Source: BRH-c25 sp035627615 (GTDB lineage: Bacteria > Bacillota > Clostridia > Lutisporales > Lutisporaceae). From it: DNA of 64,000 nucleotides. Shown piece after piece: positions 8,703 to 16,510 of this stretch (position 1 is the first letter of the stretch; the number at the start of each line of letters is the position of its first letter). The position numbers and the translations under genes were made by a program. The stretch spans positions 202,281-266,280 of the forward strand of contig DASPLL010000017.1 of the NCBI GenBank assembly GCA_035627615.1, given 5' to 3'. The notes beneath the pieces are model-generated. The model was not told the origin of the DNA, ran no database searches, and saw only the letters and a list, made by a program, of their open reading frames with translations.

Positions 8703-9560
8703 TTATCCAATCTCCCTTTTACCTCTGATTGCATTGTCGAATATCGTCCGGAGGCTGCTATCGTCCTGTGAATTAATAGCTTTTTTCAATTTCCGAAGCA
8801 TCTCTTCCATATCTTCTATTCTATCAATTATATTCAAATTATTCATCCTAAATATTTGTGTCCAAAGTTCCTTGTTCAATGCCGCCACCCTGGTGGCATC
8901 CGTGAAGCTGCGTCCGGTAAAGGCATGCATATCCTTCTCCCCCATTACAAGATTTGCAAATGAGATGGCAACTATATGCGGAAGCTGGCTGGTAAAGGAT
9001 ATTATACGGTCATGGGCATCTGCTCCTACCCTGGTCACGCACTTGCAGCCTATCGCTTCAGCCAGCTTTTCTACAGCCCCCAGTCCTTTGTCACTGTTAT
9101 TCTCGTGGGGTGTTATAATATAATTCGTATCGAAGAATAGCTCCCGGGACGCAGCATCAAAGCCTTGGAACTCATTGCCCGCCATTGGGTGTCCTCCCAC
9201 AAACTCAACATTATCCGGCAGGCTTCTATTTGCAGCAGCAATTATCGGCTGTTTGATGCCGCAGGTATCTGTAACTATTGCTCCAGGCTTGAAATGTCCG
9301 GCATTATTCTCTATAAATTCAATTGCATCCTGAGGATAGAGGGCGATTATTACTATATCAGACTTGCATAGTATTTCTCCGGCATTGGTTGAGCCTTCAT
9401 CTATGACCCCACAGCTGACTGCTTTATCCAATACTATCCCGTCTATGTCGATTCCAAATACCTTTCCATCTTTAAGTGAACTCAGGGCCATAGCATAGGA
9501 GCCCCCTATCAATCCCAGGCCTACCACCGCGATATTCCTTCTAAAATTGCCTTCTTCCAA
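8703..9560 (-). CDS. tyrA: Prephenate dehydrogenase
   Basis: 285 residues. The N-terminal NAD-binding fold shows VVGLGLIGGSYAMAL. The helical C-terminal domain has GGHPMAGNE with the catalytic His, FTSQLPHIVA and SFTDATRVA. It oxidatively decarboxylates prephenate to 4-hydroxyphenylpyruvate on the way to tyrosine. There is no ACT domain, so feedback by tyrosine would have to act elsewhere, for example on aroF or the leader. The start is TTG with AGGAGG 7 nt upstream. It lies 12 nt after aroF. Confidence 0.95.
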   Translation of the reverse strand: MEEGNFRRNIAVVGLGLIGGSYAMALSSLKDGKVFGIDIDGIVLDKAVSCGVIDEGSTNAGEILCKSDIVIIALYPQDAIEFIENNAGHFKPGAIVTDTCGIKQPIIAAANRSLPDNVEFVGGHPMAGNEFQGFDAASRELFFDTNYIITPHENNSDKGLGAVEKLAEAIGCKCVTRVGADAHDRIISFTSQLPHIVAISFANLVMGEKDMHAFTGRSFTDATRVAALNKELWTQIFRMNNLNIIDRIEDMEEMLRKLKKAINSQDDSSLRTIFDNAIRGKREIG

Positions 9561-9572
9561 TTCAATTCCTCC

Positions 9573-10586
9573 TTACACAATTCTCCTCATGGAGCCTGCC
9601 ATAAGGGTTATGTCATCCATTAAGGTCTTGAACCTTTCAGGTTTGATGGATTGCTGTCCATCACACTTGGCATGGGCAGGGTCATTGTGAACTTCGATCA
9701 TTATTCCGTCTGCTCCCACAGCTATTGAAGCTTTTGCAAGAGGTTCAACCATCCACCACAAGCCGGCTGCATGACTGGGATCAACTATAACGGGCAAATG
9801 GCTGAGTTTTTTAATTGCCAATACTGCACTAATATCCAGGGTATTTCTTGTATAGGTCTCAAAGGTCCTGATGCCTCTTTCGCAAAGTATCACATTGGTA
9901 TTGCCCTCCGACATGACATACTCTGCGGACATAAGCAGCTCTTCTATTGTTGCGGATAGTCCCCGTTTCAGAAGAATGGGCTTATCAGTTTTCCCAAGCT
10001 CCTTAAGAAGCTCGAAATTTTGCATATTTCTTGCGCCAACCTGTATTACATCTACATCCTCCACGAATCTCTCAATCATATCTGTTGACATTATTTCAGT
10101 AACAATTGGAAGTCCGGTTTCCTCCCTGGCGAGCTTCAGAAGTTCAAGCCCTTCAAGCCTCATGCCCTGGAAGCTGTATGGAGATGTCCTTGGCTTGAAT
10201 GCACCTCCTCTTAAAAAGCTTGCGCCGCATTCCTTCACTTTCCGCGCCAGCTCCAGTATCTGATCCTCACTCTCCACAGAACAAGGCCCTGCTATCACAG
10301 CCAGATCCGGTCCACCGATTGCCTTATCCCTTACCTTTATCACTGAATTGTCCATATGGAACATCCTGTTTGCAAGCTTATAGCTCTGCTGCACCTTCAT
10401 CACCTTTTCCACATGCTCGTTTGCCTCCAGTTCGTTGATGTCGATGTCGGTAGTATCCCCTATTATGCCAAGCACACAATAATCCTTTCCCTCCATAACA
10501 CTTACCCTTCTGTTTCCTGTCTCCACCTGCTCCCTTATCTTTTCGATTTCCTGACCGGTCGCGTCTGCTCTCATTACTATCACCAT
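9573..10586 (-). CDS. aroF: 3-deoxy-7-phosphoheptulonate (DAHP) synthase, class I beta
   Basis: 337 residues. An N-terminal ferredoxin-like/ACT-like regulatory domain (about 1-70) is followed by a KDO8P-type TIM barrel starting near VIAGPCSVES. Other motifs are LRGGAFKPRTSPYSFQG, QVGARNMQNFELL, LLKRG, and DPSHAAG near the end. It condenses PEP with erythrose-4-phosphate. In Thermotoga-type relatives the N-terminal domain mediates tyrosine inhibition. It is the first structural gene of the operon, with GGAGG 6 nt before the ATG and an attenuator-like leader upstream. A split transketolase about 2 kb away could supply its substrate. Confidence 0.96.
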   Translation of the reverse strand: MVIVMRADATGQEIEKIREQVETGNRRVSVMEGKDYCVLGIIGDTTDIDINELEANEHVEKVMKVQQSYKLANRMFHMDNSVIKVRDKAIGGPDLAVIAGPCSVESEDQILELARKVKECGASFLRGGAFKPRTSPYSFQGMRLEGLELLKLAREETGLPIVTEIMSTDMIERFVEDVDVIQVGARNMQNFELLKELGKTDKPILLKRGLSATIEELLMSAEYVMSEGNTNVILCERGIRTFETYTRNTLDISAVLAIKKLSHLPVIVDPSHAAGLWWMVEPLAKASIAVGADGIMIEVHNDPAHAKCDGQQSIKPERFKTLMDDITLMAGSMRRIV

Positions 10587-10647
10587 GGTAATCCTCCTTT
10601 TAATAGATATGTAACCTTTACCTCATTTTGTTTGTATAGCTTAATAA

Positions 10648-10680
10648 CTAAAAAAAATAAGGCTCTAATGAGCCTTATTT
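10648..10680 (-). terminator. Intrinsic terminator in the aroF leader (attenuator)
   Basis: Read on the minus strand, AAATAAGGCTC, loop ATTA and GAGCCTTATTT form a perfect 11-bp stem with a four-base loop, running straight into a U tract of about eight. It lies between the leader peptide stop (10720) and the aroF start (10586), downstream of a consensus promoter. It would therefore stop transcription before aroF unless an alternative fold prevented it. Confidence 0.85.
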
Positions 10681-10719
10681 GTAACCGGAGCTTTTTCATA
10701 TATGGTTGTTTCCCACATA

Positions 10720-10860
10720 TTATGTATCTGTTTTATTTAACTCATTAAGAAAAGGAATATATTCTTTTTTACAAGCAAAATAACCAGCGCTAAAATAATA
10801 GCCCAGGCTAAAGTTAAAATAATATATTCCGCTTATTCCCTTTCTCAATAAATTATCCAT
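10720..10860 (-). CDS. Tyr/Phe-rich leader peptide of the aroF operon
   Basis: A 46-codon open frame. GGAG is placed 8 nt before the ATG. The core reads GIYYFNFSLGYYF, then SAGYFACKKEYIPF: 6 Tyr and 5 Phe within 27 residues, and no Trp. It starts about 42 nt after the predicted transcription start and ends 40 nt before the intrinsic terminator at 10680-10648. This is the layout of ribosome-mediated attenuation leaders such as pheA or trp leaders. The inferred role is to sense charged tRNA-Tyr and tRNA-Phe; the peptide itself probably has no function. I see no T-box elements in the leader. Confidence 0.82.
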   Translation of the reverse strand: MDNLLRKGISGIYYFNFSLGYYFSAGYFACKKEYIPFLNELNKTDT

Positions 10861-10908
10861 TGCTCTATCTCCGCATATTAATATTCTGTATTAGTGGTAT
10901 TTCTAACG

Positions 10909-10936
10909 ATTATAACACATAGGCCAAAGATGTCAA
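10909..10936 (-). promoter_or_regulatory. Sigma-A promoter of the aro operon
   Basis: On the minus strand a perfect -35 (TTGACA, 10936-10931) and a perfect -10 (TATAAT, 10914-10909) are separated by 16 nt. This predicts a transcript start near 10902 and a leader RNA of about 315 nt before aroF. Confidence 0.8.
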
Positions 10937-11005
10937 CTGTTATTTTGTTTACTTGTTACTAATTTATTGTAAACTAAAAAATCGTGTAATATTCACTTTA
11001 GTCTA

Positions 11006-11383
11006 TTACTTTTTCAACTCTTTTACCAAAACTCTTACTAACATATACACCAATGAAATCACGATAAAACCGCTTAATCCTGCTACTACATCTTCAAACT
11101 CCATCCTTCCTGACTGGGTGACCTTTTGTTCGATCTCTATAGCCATGACCAAAACAAGCAGAACAGTGAAGGTGTAAACAAATGTGATAGCTGATATACT
11201 CCATCTGGCAAGCCGTCTGAATACTAGGTCGCATACTACGAAGATCGCTACTCCAAATGCCCCGAGCAGCCAGAAGTGCAGCTGTTTGTCTGTCAGCCCC
11301 AATCCCAGCCCATGAGCAATGTCTACTATCAGATCATGTATTTTATTGATAATTGCTATTAGAAGCTTTAAAAATCTTGTCAT
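11006..11383 (-). CDS. VanZ-like small membrane protein
   Basis: 125 residues with four likely membrane segments (about 4-25, 38-58, 66-85 and 100-120). The spacing of conserved polar residues resembles VanZ-like proteins: DKQLHFWLLGAFG, then EIEQKVTQSGRMEFEDVVAGLSG, with the H, E, Q, R and D positions of that family. No activity can be assigned. It is divergent from the MBL hydrolase gene, with an inverted repeat in between, and lies upstream of the aro leader in the same orientation with about 70 nt between its stop and the aro promoter. Confidence 0.6.
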   Translation of the reverse strand: MTRFLKLLIAIINKIHDLIVDIAHGLGLGLTDKQLHFWLLGAFGVAIFVVCDLVFRRLARWSISAITFVYTFTVLLVLVMAIEIEQKVTQSGRMEFEDVVAGLSGFIVISLVYMLVRVLVKELKK

Positions 11384-11439
11384 GGCATTTCTCCATCAAA
11401 TACTAAAATATTCACCGGGATTGTCCAATAGCCTCTGGA

Positions 11440-11469
11440 TACTCAAATAATATGAATGGCATTTGAGTA
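11440..11469. promoter_or_regulatory. Operator-like inverted repeat in a divergent intergenic region
   Basis: TACTCAAAT and ATTTGAGTA form perfect 9-bp arms separated by 12 nt. It sits between the divergent VanZ-like and MBL genes, close to where either promoter would lie. It is either a regulator binding site or a transcript hairpin; neither can be decided from sequence alone. Confidence 0.4.
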
Positions 11470-11524
11470 GAATAATAGCTGAAACAAATACATTGGAGGT
11501 GTTATTATTTCTACAATTGATGAA

Positions 11525-12337
11525 ATGCTTCAAATGCTGTCCGGCCTCACCATGCGATCAAAGCAGGTGACGAGGGATACTATACTGCTGCAATTCACTA
11601 TCGTAAATGCCTGCATAATAGGCAGCACTGGCTCAGCAGCTCAGAACTGGGTGCTTATAGATACAGGCTTGCCTAACTCAGCAGAGTTTATTGAAAAAAC
11701 TGCAAAAGAACACTTTGGCAAAACCAGCCGCCCCCTGGCAATTATCCTGACCCACGGGCACTTTGACCATGTAGGCTCAGTTATTGAACTGGCTGCCCGG
11801 TGGGAAGTGCCTGTTTATGCCCATAAGCTTGAGCTGCCGTACCTGACAGGTGAAAAAGACTATCCTGCGGCAGATCCTACAGTGGATGAGGGCATGGTAG
11901 CGAAGCTGTCTCCGGCCTTTCCCCATCACAGTATAGACCTGGGCCATCATGCAGCAGAGCTCCCCAGGGATGGAAGCGTCCCCGGCCTTCCCGGCTGGAA
12001 ATGGGTGCATACTCCCGGACATACGGAAGGACATATCTGTCTGTTCCGTGAAAAGGACAGGGTGCTCATTACTGCAGACGCTCTTTCCACAGTAAAGCAG
12101 GAGTCCCTGATATCAGTACTGTTCCAAAAGGAACAGATAAGCGGACCGCCAAAATACCTGACAACAGACTGGAAGGCCGCGGAGAAATCAGTAAGAAAGC
12201 TCTATGATCTGAAGCCCTCCCTGATCATTCCAAGTCACGGACAGCCCATGAGAGGCGAAGAACTCTCCCGCCACCTGGACCTGCTGATGCACAACTTCAA
12301 AGAAATCGCCGTCCCCGAGCACGGACGCTACATATAA
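11525..12337 (+). CDS. MBL-fold metallo-hydrolase
   Basis: 270 residues. The di-metal site is complete: THGHFDHVG at about residue 79, the His of HTPGHTEGH, the Asp of TADALS and a late SHGQPM. Glyoxalase II-like members hydrolyse thioesters or lactones, but the substrate here is unknown. The start is unclear. GGAGGT at 11495-11500 is 24 nt from the first ATG. A frame extension of six codons would begin at an ATT codon (11507) 6 nt after that site. The gene stands alone on the plus strand between minus-strand genes. Confidence 0.85.
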   Translation: MLQMLSGLTMRSKQVTRDTILLQFTIVNACIIGSTGSAAQNWVLIDTGLPNSAEFIEKTAKEHFGKTSRPLAIILTHGHFDHVGSVIELAARWEVPVYAHKLELPYLTGEKDYPAADPTVDEGMVAKLSPAFPHHSIDLGHHAAELPRDGSVPGLPGWKWVHTPGHTEGHICLFREKDRVLITADALSTVKQESLISVLFQKEQISGPPKYLTTDWKAAEKSVRKLYDLKPSLIIPSHGQPMRGEELSRHLDLLMHNFKEIAVPEHGRYI

Positions 12338-12363
12338 TACTATGTCTTAAGCAGGAGATGCAT

Positions 12364-12485
12364 TCAGTCGCTAGTCACGAGTCTCTAGTCTCTAGGTTTT
12401 GGGGTATTCCTTATAAGTCAAGGAATGGGTAACATCCGTGTGTTCCGTGGTTTCCGTTCCTGTGCTTTATAGGAATACCCTGACT
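12364..12485. repeat. Hairpin repeat element A (AGTCGCTAG words, TATTCCTTAT core)
   Basis: A left block of near-repeats of AGTCGCTAG/AGTCTCTAG (12365-12395) is followed by GGGTATTCCTTATAAGTCA (12402-12420), which pairs imperfectly with CTTTATAGGAATACCC (12465-12480). It fills the gap between two convergent genes. It shares GCATTCAGTCGCTAG with element F (53368-53506) and the TATTCCTTAT core with elements F and H. Confidence 0.6.
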
Positions 12486-12499
12486 TCTCGCAGCCCTTA

Positions 12500-13441
12500 C
12501 TACTTCTTCATAGCTATCGCTTCTTTTGCTGCTTTTACTATGTCCTCTGCCGTCATATGATACTTTTTCTTCAGGTAATCCATCTTTGCAACCTCACCGA
12601 AGTGATCCTGCACACCTACTGCTTTTACAGGCACAGGGCACTCATCTACCAGCACCTCGGCTACAGCGCTCTTCAAGCCTCCGATTATATTATGATTTTC
12701 GCAGGTTACTGCCGCTCCGGTCTTCTTTGCAGATTTCACAACAGCTTCCCTGTCTATCGGTTTTATGGTATGTATATTGATTATTTCAGCTGATATTCCG
12801 GAAGCCTTAAGCAGCTCTGCTGCCTTCAGGGCCTCATTGACCATAATACCCGATGCAAACAAGGTTACATCCTTGCCTTCACTTATCAGGTCGGCCTTGA
12901 ACAGTTCAAATTTATAGTCATCCTTGAATATCACCGGGAACGCCTTTCTGAACATCCTTATATATACTGGCCCGTCATATTCCGCTATCACAGGCAGAGC
13001 CTTTGCAAGCTGCACTGCATCAACAGGCTCGAATATAACTATTCCCGGAATACTCCTGATTACCCCGATATCCTCCATGCTCATGTGGGTTCCGCCATTA
13101 AGCTCTGCCGATATACCAGGGTCAGTTCCGATTATCTTCACGTTTCTTTTTGCATAGACTATGGATATTGCAATCTGATCGCATATCCTTCTCGTAGCAA
13201 AAGGTGTGAAGGATCCAATGAAGGGGATAAGCCCATATGCCGCCATACCGGCTGCCACTGCCGCCATGTTCTGCTCTGCTATACCCACATCAAAAGCCCT
13301 TTCCGGATATTTGTCCCTCAAAGCTATTGTCCCGTTTGCCCTGGCCAGGTCCGCATCTATAACAACTATCCTTTCATCCTTCTCCATCATACCGCCAAGT
13401 ATTTCAGCCAGTACCTGTCTCATTTCCATATTCTCGTACAT
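12500..13441 (-). CDS. Transketolase, C-terminal (pyrimidine plus C-domain) subunit
   Basis: 313 residues, corresponding to the second half of a transketolase: pyrimidine-binding domain with IDADLARANG and FDVGIAEQNMAAVAAGMA (catalytic Glu), followed by the C-terminal domain. With the partner gene directly upstream it forms a thiamine-diphosphate enzyme of the non-oxidative pentose phosphate pathway. GGAGG lies 8 nt before the ATG. A DXS-like or other split transketolase-like function is possible, but the ordinary split transketolase is the simplest reading. One product, erythrose-4-phosphate, feeds the nearby aroF. Confidence 0.9.
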   Translation of the reverse strand: MYENMEMRQVLAEILGGMMEKDERIVVIDADLARANGTIALRDKYPERAFDVGIAEQNMAAVAAGMAAYGLIPFIGSFTPFATRRICDQIAISIVYAKRNVKIIGTDPGISAELNGGTHMSMEDIGVIRSIPGIVIFEPVDAVQLAKALPVIAEYDGPVYIRMFRKAFPVIFKDDYKFELFKADLISEGKDVTLFASGIMVNEALKAAELLKASGISAEIINIHTIKPIDREAVVKSAKKTGAAVTCENHNIIGGLKSAVAEVLVDECPVPVKAVGVQDHFGEVAKMDYLKKKYHMTAEDIVKAAKEAIAMKK

Positions 13442-13453
13442 TATTCCGCCCTC

Positions 13454-14278
13454 CTATTCCAATTCCTTCAATGCCTGGAGCCTTTGTTCCTCAGTTACAG
13501 GCATATTGTGGTTCTTGACTCCGGCAGCCTCCACAAAGGAAACACCCTTTCCCTTTATGGTATTCAGGATTATCATTGTAGGCTTATCTGCTGATTTCTT
13601 CCCCTTTTCCACTGCTTCATCTATTTCTGCAATATCATGCCCATCGGCAACATTTATAACATTCCACCCAAAGGCTTCCCATTTTTTATCAAGAGGTGCT
13701 ATTCCCATTGTTTCCTGAACGGATCCATCTATCTGGAATCTGTTGTAATCAGTGAAGGCTATCAGGTTATTGAGCTTGAACTGTGAAGCGCACATAGCAG
13801 CTTCCCACACTTCCCCTTCCTGGCTCTCTCCATCTCCGACCATGCAATATATAAATGCATTATCCTTTTTTATCTTCGATGCCTTCGCCATTCCTACCGC
13901 ACAGGAAATGCCCTGTCCCAATGAACCTGCCGTCATGTCTATCCCCCTGGTCTTCAGCATGTCGCAGTGGCTTGGAAGACTTGTTTCAGGCTTGTTCAGG
14001 GTATCCAGCTCACAAATATCAAAATATCCCTTATCGGCCAGCACCGCATATAAGGCCGGACCTGCATGGCCTTTTGACATTATGAACCTGTCCCGTCCCT
14101 CCATCCGCGGATTGGCGGGATCGATTTTCATTTGCCTGTAATACAGTACCACCAACGCCTCTACAGGCGACAGACAACCGCCGATATGACCGACTCCGAG
14201 CTTACCGATCTCATCGACTATCAACCTTCGTATGTGTCTGCTTTTGTCTTTTAGGAACATTACTTTCCTGTCATTCAT
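13454..14278 (-). CDS. Transketolase, N-terminal (TPP-binding) subunit
   Basis: 274 residues. The thiamine-diphosphate half is complete: GHIGGCLSPVEALVVLY, SKGHAGPALYAVLA, GSLGQGISCAVGMA, and the GDGESQEGEVWEAAM Mg/TPP motif. I placed the start at the ATG 8 nt after AAGGAGG; an upstream TTG at 14296 overlaps that site. It sits 12 nt before the C-terminal subunit, and the two halves together match one transketolase chain. Confidence 0.92.
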   Translation of the reverse strand: MNDRKVMFLKDKSRHIRRLIVDEIGKLGVGHIGGCLSPVEALVVLYYRQMKIDPANPRMEGRDRFIMSKGHAGPALYAVLADKGYFDICELDTLNKPETSLPSHCDMLKTRGIDMTAGSLGQGISCAVGMAKASKIKKDNAFIYCMVGDGESQEGEVWEAAMCASQFKLNNLIAFTDYNRFQIDGSVQETMGIAPLDKKWEAFGWNVINVADGHDIAEIDEAVEKGKKSADKPTMIILNTIKGKGVSFVEAAGVKNHNMPVTEEQRLQALKELE

Positions 14279-14448
14279 TTGTATATCCTCCTTCAATTTA
14301 TAATTGCATATATTATCTGGATAATATTATACCAGACATTTACTTCCGGGATAACCTTCAAATGGAAACCAAAAATTCAACTTCCTGCACTGCTGCTCAG
14401 CATATTGTTTCACAAGTTTACCTGTATTATTATACCATAATGAACAAT

Positions 14449-14498
14449 AAAAAAACCGTACCCATGCAAAGGGTTCAAACCCCTGTAAAGTACGGTAT
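14449..14498 (-). terminator. Intrinsic terminator after the small membrane protein gene
   Basis: The minus strand has ACCGTAC, an inner GGGGTTTGAACCC stem-loop, then GTACGGT and a run of seven T. It lies 65-115 nt downstream of the 27-residue gene and about 170 nt upstream of the transketolase pair, so it separates the two transcription units. Confidence 0.7.
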
Positions 14499-14562
14499 GT
14501 GATAATTCTGCTTTATCAGTACGCCTAAAGGATACATGGCAATATTTTTATAAAGCACATTA

Positions 14563-14646
14563 CTATTGAAATAAAGGAGCAATAATTGTCAGCAGAAAGG
14601 CTATTATAACCAGTATGCTGATTACTGCAGCCACTTTTCTTTTCAC
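14563..14646 (-). CDS. Small single-pass membrane protein (27 aa)
   Basis: A 27-residue frame beginning MKRKVAAVISILV, with a basic N-terminus and one hydrophobic helix, then a TAG stop and an intrinsic terminator downstream. The GTG start is preceded by a run of nine G and four T, an unusual but effective-looking Shine-Dalgarno. The short KR-rich head plus one helix is reminiscent of Prli42-type small membrane proteins, but that link is only a resemblance. It follows yhbY on the same strand. Confidence 0.55.
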   Translation of the reverse strand: MKRKVAAVISILVIIAFLLTIIAPLFQ

Positions 14647-14674
14647 AAAATCCCCCCCCCGTTTCTAATGGTTC

Positions 14675-14965
14675 TTAAGGCAGTACTATTAGAGGATTCT
14701 CCTCGGACCGCCTGTATAATATGAATTTCCCTCCAATGACCTGTACCACATCGGCGCCTGTCTTCTCAGCAATTTCGACGCTTGCTTCCCTGGGATCAGC
14801 CATACTGTTGTTCAATATTTTTATCTTTATTAATTCTCTAGCTTCCAAAGCCATGTCTATATCCTTTATCATATTTTCATTAATGCCGCCCTTCCCGATT
14901 AGAAGAGTCGGCTCCAGTGTGTTTGCAAGCCCTCTAAGATATGCCCGCTGTTTACTGTTTAACAT
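14675..14965 (-). CDS. yhbY: YhbY/CRS1-type RNA-binding protein
   Basis: 96 residues forming a CRM domain: LNSKQRAYLRGLAN, the GKGGINENMI loop, then ELIKIKILNNS and VQVIGGKFILYRR. Members bind assembling large-subunit rRNA. The ATG at 14965 has GGAGG 7 nt upstream and matches the family start; a longer frame to 15010 lacks one. It belongs with obg upstream, as in many Firmicutes ribosome-assembly clusters. Confidence 0.92.
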   Translation of the reverse strand: MLNSKQRAYLRGLANTLEPTLLIGKGGINENMIKDIDMALEARELIKIKILNNSMADPREASVEIAEKTGADVVQVIGGKFILYRRSEENPLIVLP

Positions 14966-15011
14966 CCACATTCCTCCATTATGTTCAAAAGGCAGACTTT
15001 CGTCTGCCATT

Positions 15012-15197
15012 CTATACCTCTACTTCTTTTCTAAGCTTGCGTCGATGAGTTTCGTACCCAGGATCACCTTTTTTCCAGCCGCTTCTGCTTTTTTCAGTAT
15101 TGGTCATATAATTCTCATTGATTATTATTTCGTTCTTTGCTAAGCAGAAATACGTAGCGGTGTTCTGTTTACAATTTTCGCAATGCATGCAGTTCAT
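15012..15197 (-). CDS. Small Cys-containing protein of unknown function
   Basis: 61 residues. The N-terminus carries MNCMHCENCKQ and a further Cys at about residue 18, so it could form a small zinc or metal knuckle (C3, C6, C9, C18). The C-terminal third is strongly basic (HRRKLRKEVEV). I do not recognise a family. It lies between obg and yhbY with 24 nt and about 46 nt gaps and the same strand, and is probably co-transcribed. GGAGG is 13 nt before the first ATG, and a second ATG three codons in is also possible. Confidence 0.6.
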   Translation of the reverse strand: MNCMHCENCKQNTATYFCLAKNEIIINENYMTNTEKSRSGWKKGDPGYETHRRKLRKEVEV

Positions 15198-15221
15198 TTC
15201 CTACAATTGACCTCCAGTTCA

Positions 15222-16499
15222 TCATTCAAAATATTCGAATTCCAATTCTTGCATTTTCACTGTGTCACCGTCTTTAACACCTAACTGCTTCAACTCATCA
15301 ACGATACCCCTCTTTCTAAGAACCTTCTGAAAATACTTTATTGAGTCATTGTCATCCAGGTTTACCGATGAAAGCAGCTGCTCCACAAGCTTACCCTCAA
15401 CAATGAATGCTCCGTTTTCCTTCCTGACGGTAAACGGCTTATCACTCGTACTACTATGATACACTAAATCTACAATTTCTTCAACTGGTTCTTCAACATC
15501 TTTTACCTTTTCAAGCAAATTGTAGACTCTGTTCAAAAGAGGCTCTATCCCTTCCCTTGTCGCAGCCGAAATTGCAAACACCTCGTAGCCCTTCTTGCCC
15601 AGCTCTTCCTTCACTCTGTTGAAATTCTCCTCCGATTCAGGGATATCCATTTTGTTGCACGCAACCACCTGGGGCTTATTCACAAGCTTTTCACTGTACA
15701 GCTTAAGCTCGTCGTTTATCTTGTAAAAGTCCTCCAAAGGATCCCTTCCCTCAAGTCCTGAGGTATCAACCAGATGAATCAGCACTTTTGTTCTTTCAAC
15801 ATGCCTCAAAAAATCATGTCCCAGGCCAACACCACTGTGAGCTCCTTCTATGAGCCCCGGGATATCCGCAATCACAAAGCTTCTGCCATTTCCCAGATCC
15901 ACTACTCCCAGGTTGGGTACAAGGGTGGTGAAATGGTAATTTGCTATTTTGGGTTTGGCAGAGGTTACAATGGACAGTAATGTTGACTTTCCCACATTAG
16001 GAAAACCTACCAGCCCTACATCTGCCAAAAGCTTAAGCTCCAGTTCGACCCATCTTTCAAGGCCTTTTTCACCAGGCTGTGCGAACCTTGGCGCCTGTCT
16101 GGTCGGAGTGGCGAAATGCTGGTTTCCCTTTCCACCCTTTCCTCCACGGGCAATAACAGCACTATCCCCCGGATTCTTCAGATCCCCGAGAAGCCCTCCG
16201 GTCTCCGCATCCCTTAGTATAGTGCCTGCGGGCACCTTTATGTACAGATTCTCCGCACTTCTGCCTGAGGAGTTATTGACTCCCCCCATTTCTCCGTTTT
16301 CAGCAACATGCTTTCTCCTGTACCTGAAATCCATCAGAGTTCTCATATTCTCATCCACTATGAAAACAATGTCTCCGCCATCTCCTCCGTCTCCACCGTC
16401 CGGACCCCCATTAGGCACGTATTTTTCTCTTCTGAAGGATATCCTGCCGTCTCCGCCGTCCCCAGCCTTTATGAATATTTTAGCCTTATCCACAAACAT
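15222..16499 (-). CDS. obgE: GTPase Obg/CgtA
   Basis: 425 residues with the full three-part layout. The Gly-rich Obg fold comes first (KAGDGGDGRISFRREKYVPNGGPDGGDGG). The G domain has GFPNVGKSTLL, DIPGLIEGA and NKMD. A C-terminal OCT domain (about 350-420) is present. It is a ribosome-associated GTPase of 50S assembly and stress response. The start is the ATG with GAGGTG 7 nt upstream. It follows the Spo0B-like gene by 11 nt, the same order as spo0B-obg in Bacillus. Confidence 0.96.
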   Translation of the reverse strand: MFVDKAKIFIKAGDGGDGRISFRREKYVPNGGPDGGDGGDGGDIVFIVDENMRTLMDFRYRRKHVAENGEMGGVNNSSGRSAENLYIKVPAGTILRDAETGGLLGDLKNPGDSAVIARGGKGGKGNQHFATPTRQAPRFAQPGEKGLERWVELELKLLADVGLVGFPNVGKSTLLSIVTSAKPKIANYHFTTLVPNLGVVDLGNGRSFVIADIPGLIEGAHSGVGLGHDFLRHVERTKVLIHLVDTSGLEGRDPLEDFYKINDELKLYSEKLVNKPQVVACNKMDIPESEENFNRVKEELGKKGYEVFAISAATREGIEPLLNRVYNLLEKVKDVEEPVEEIVDLVYHSSTSDKPFTVRKENGAFIVEGKLVEQLLSSVNLDDNDSIKYFQKVLRKRGIVDELKQLGVKDGDTVKMQELEFEYFE

Positions 16500-16510
16500 G
16501 TCTAAACACC

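Noticed and set aside
10587..10902. T-box riboswitch ahead of aroF
   Set aside because: No T-box sequence or tRNA-like specifier loop was seen; the leader peptide-terminator layout accounts for the region.
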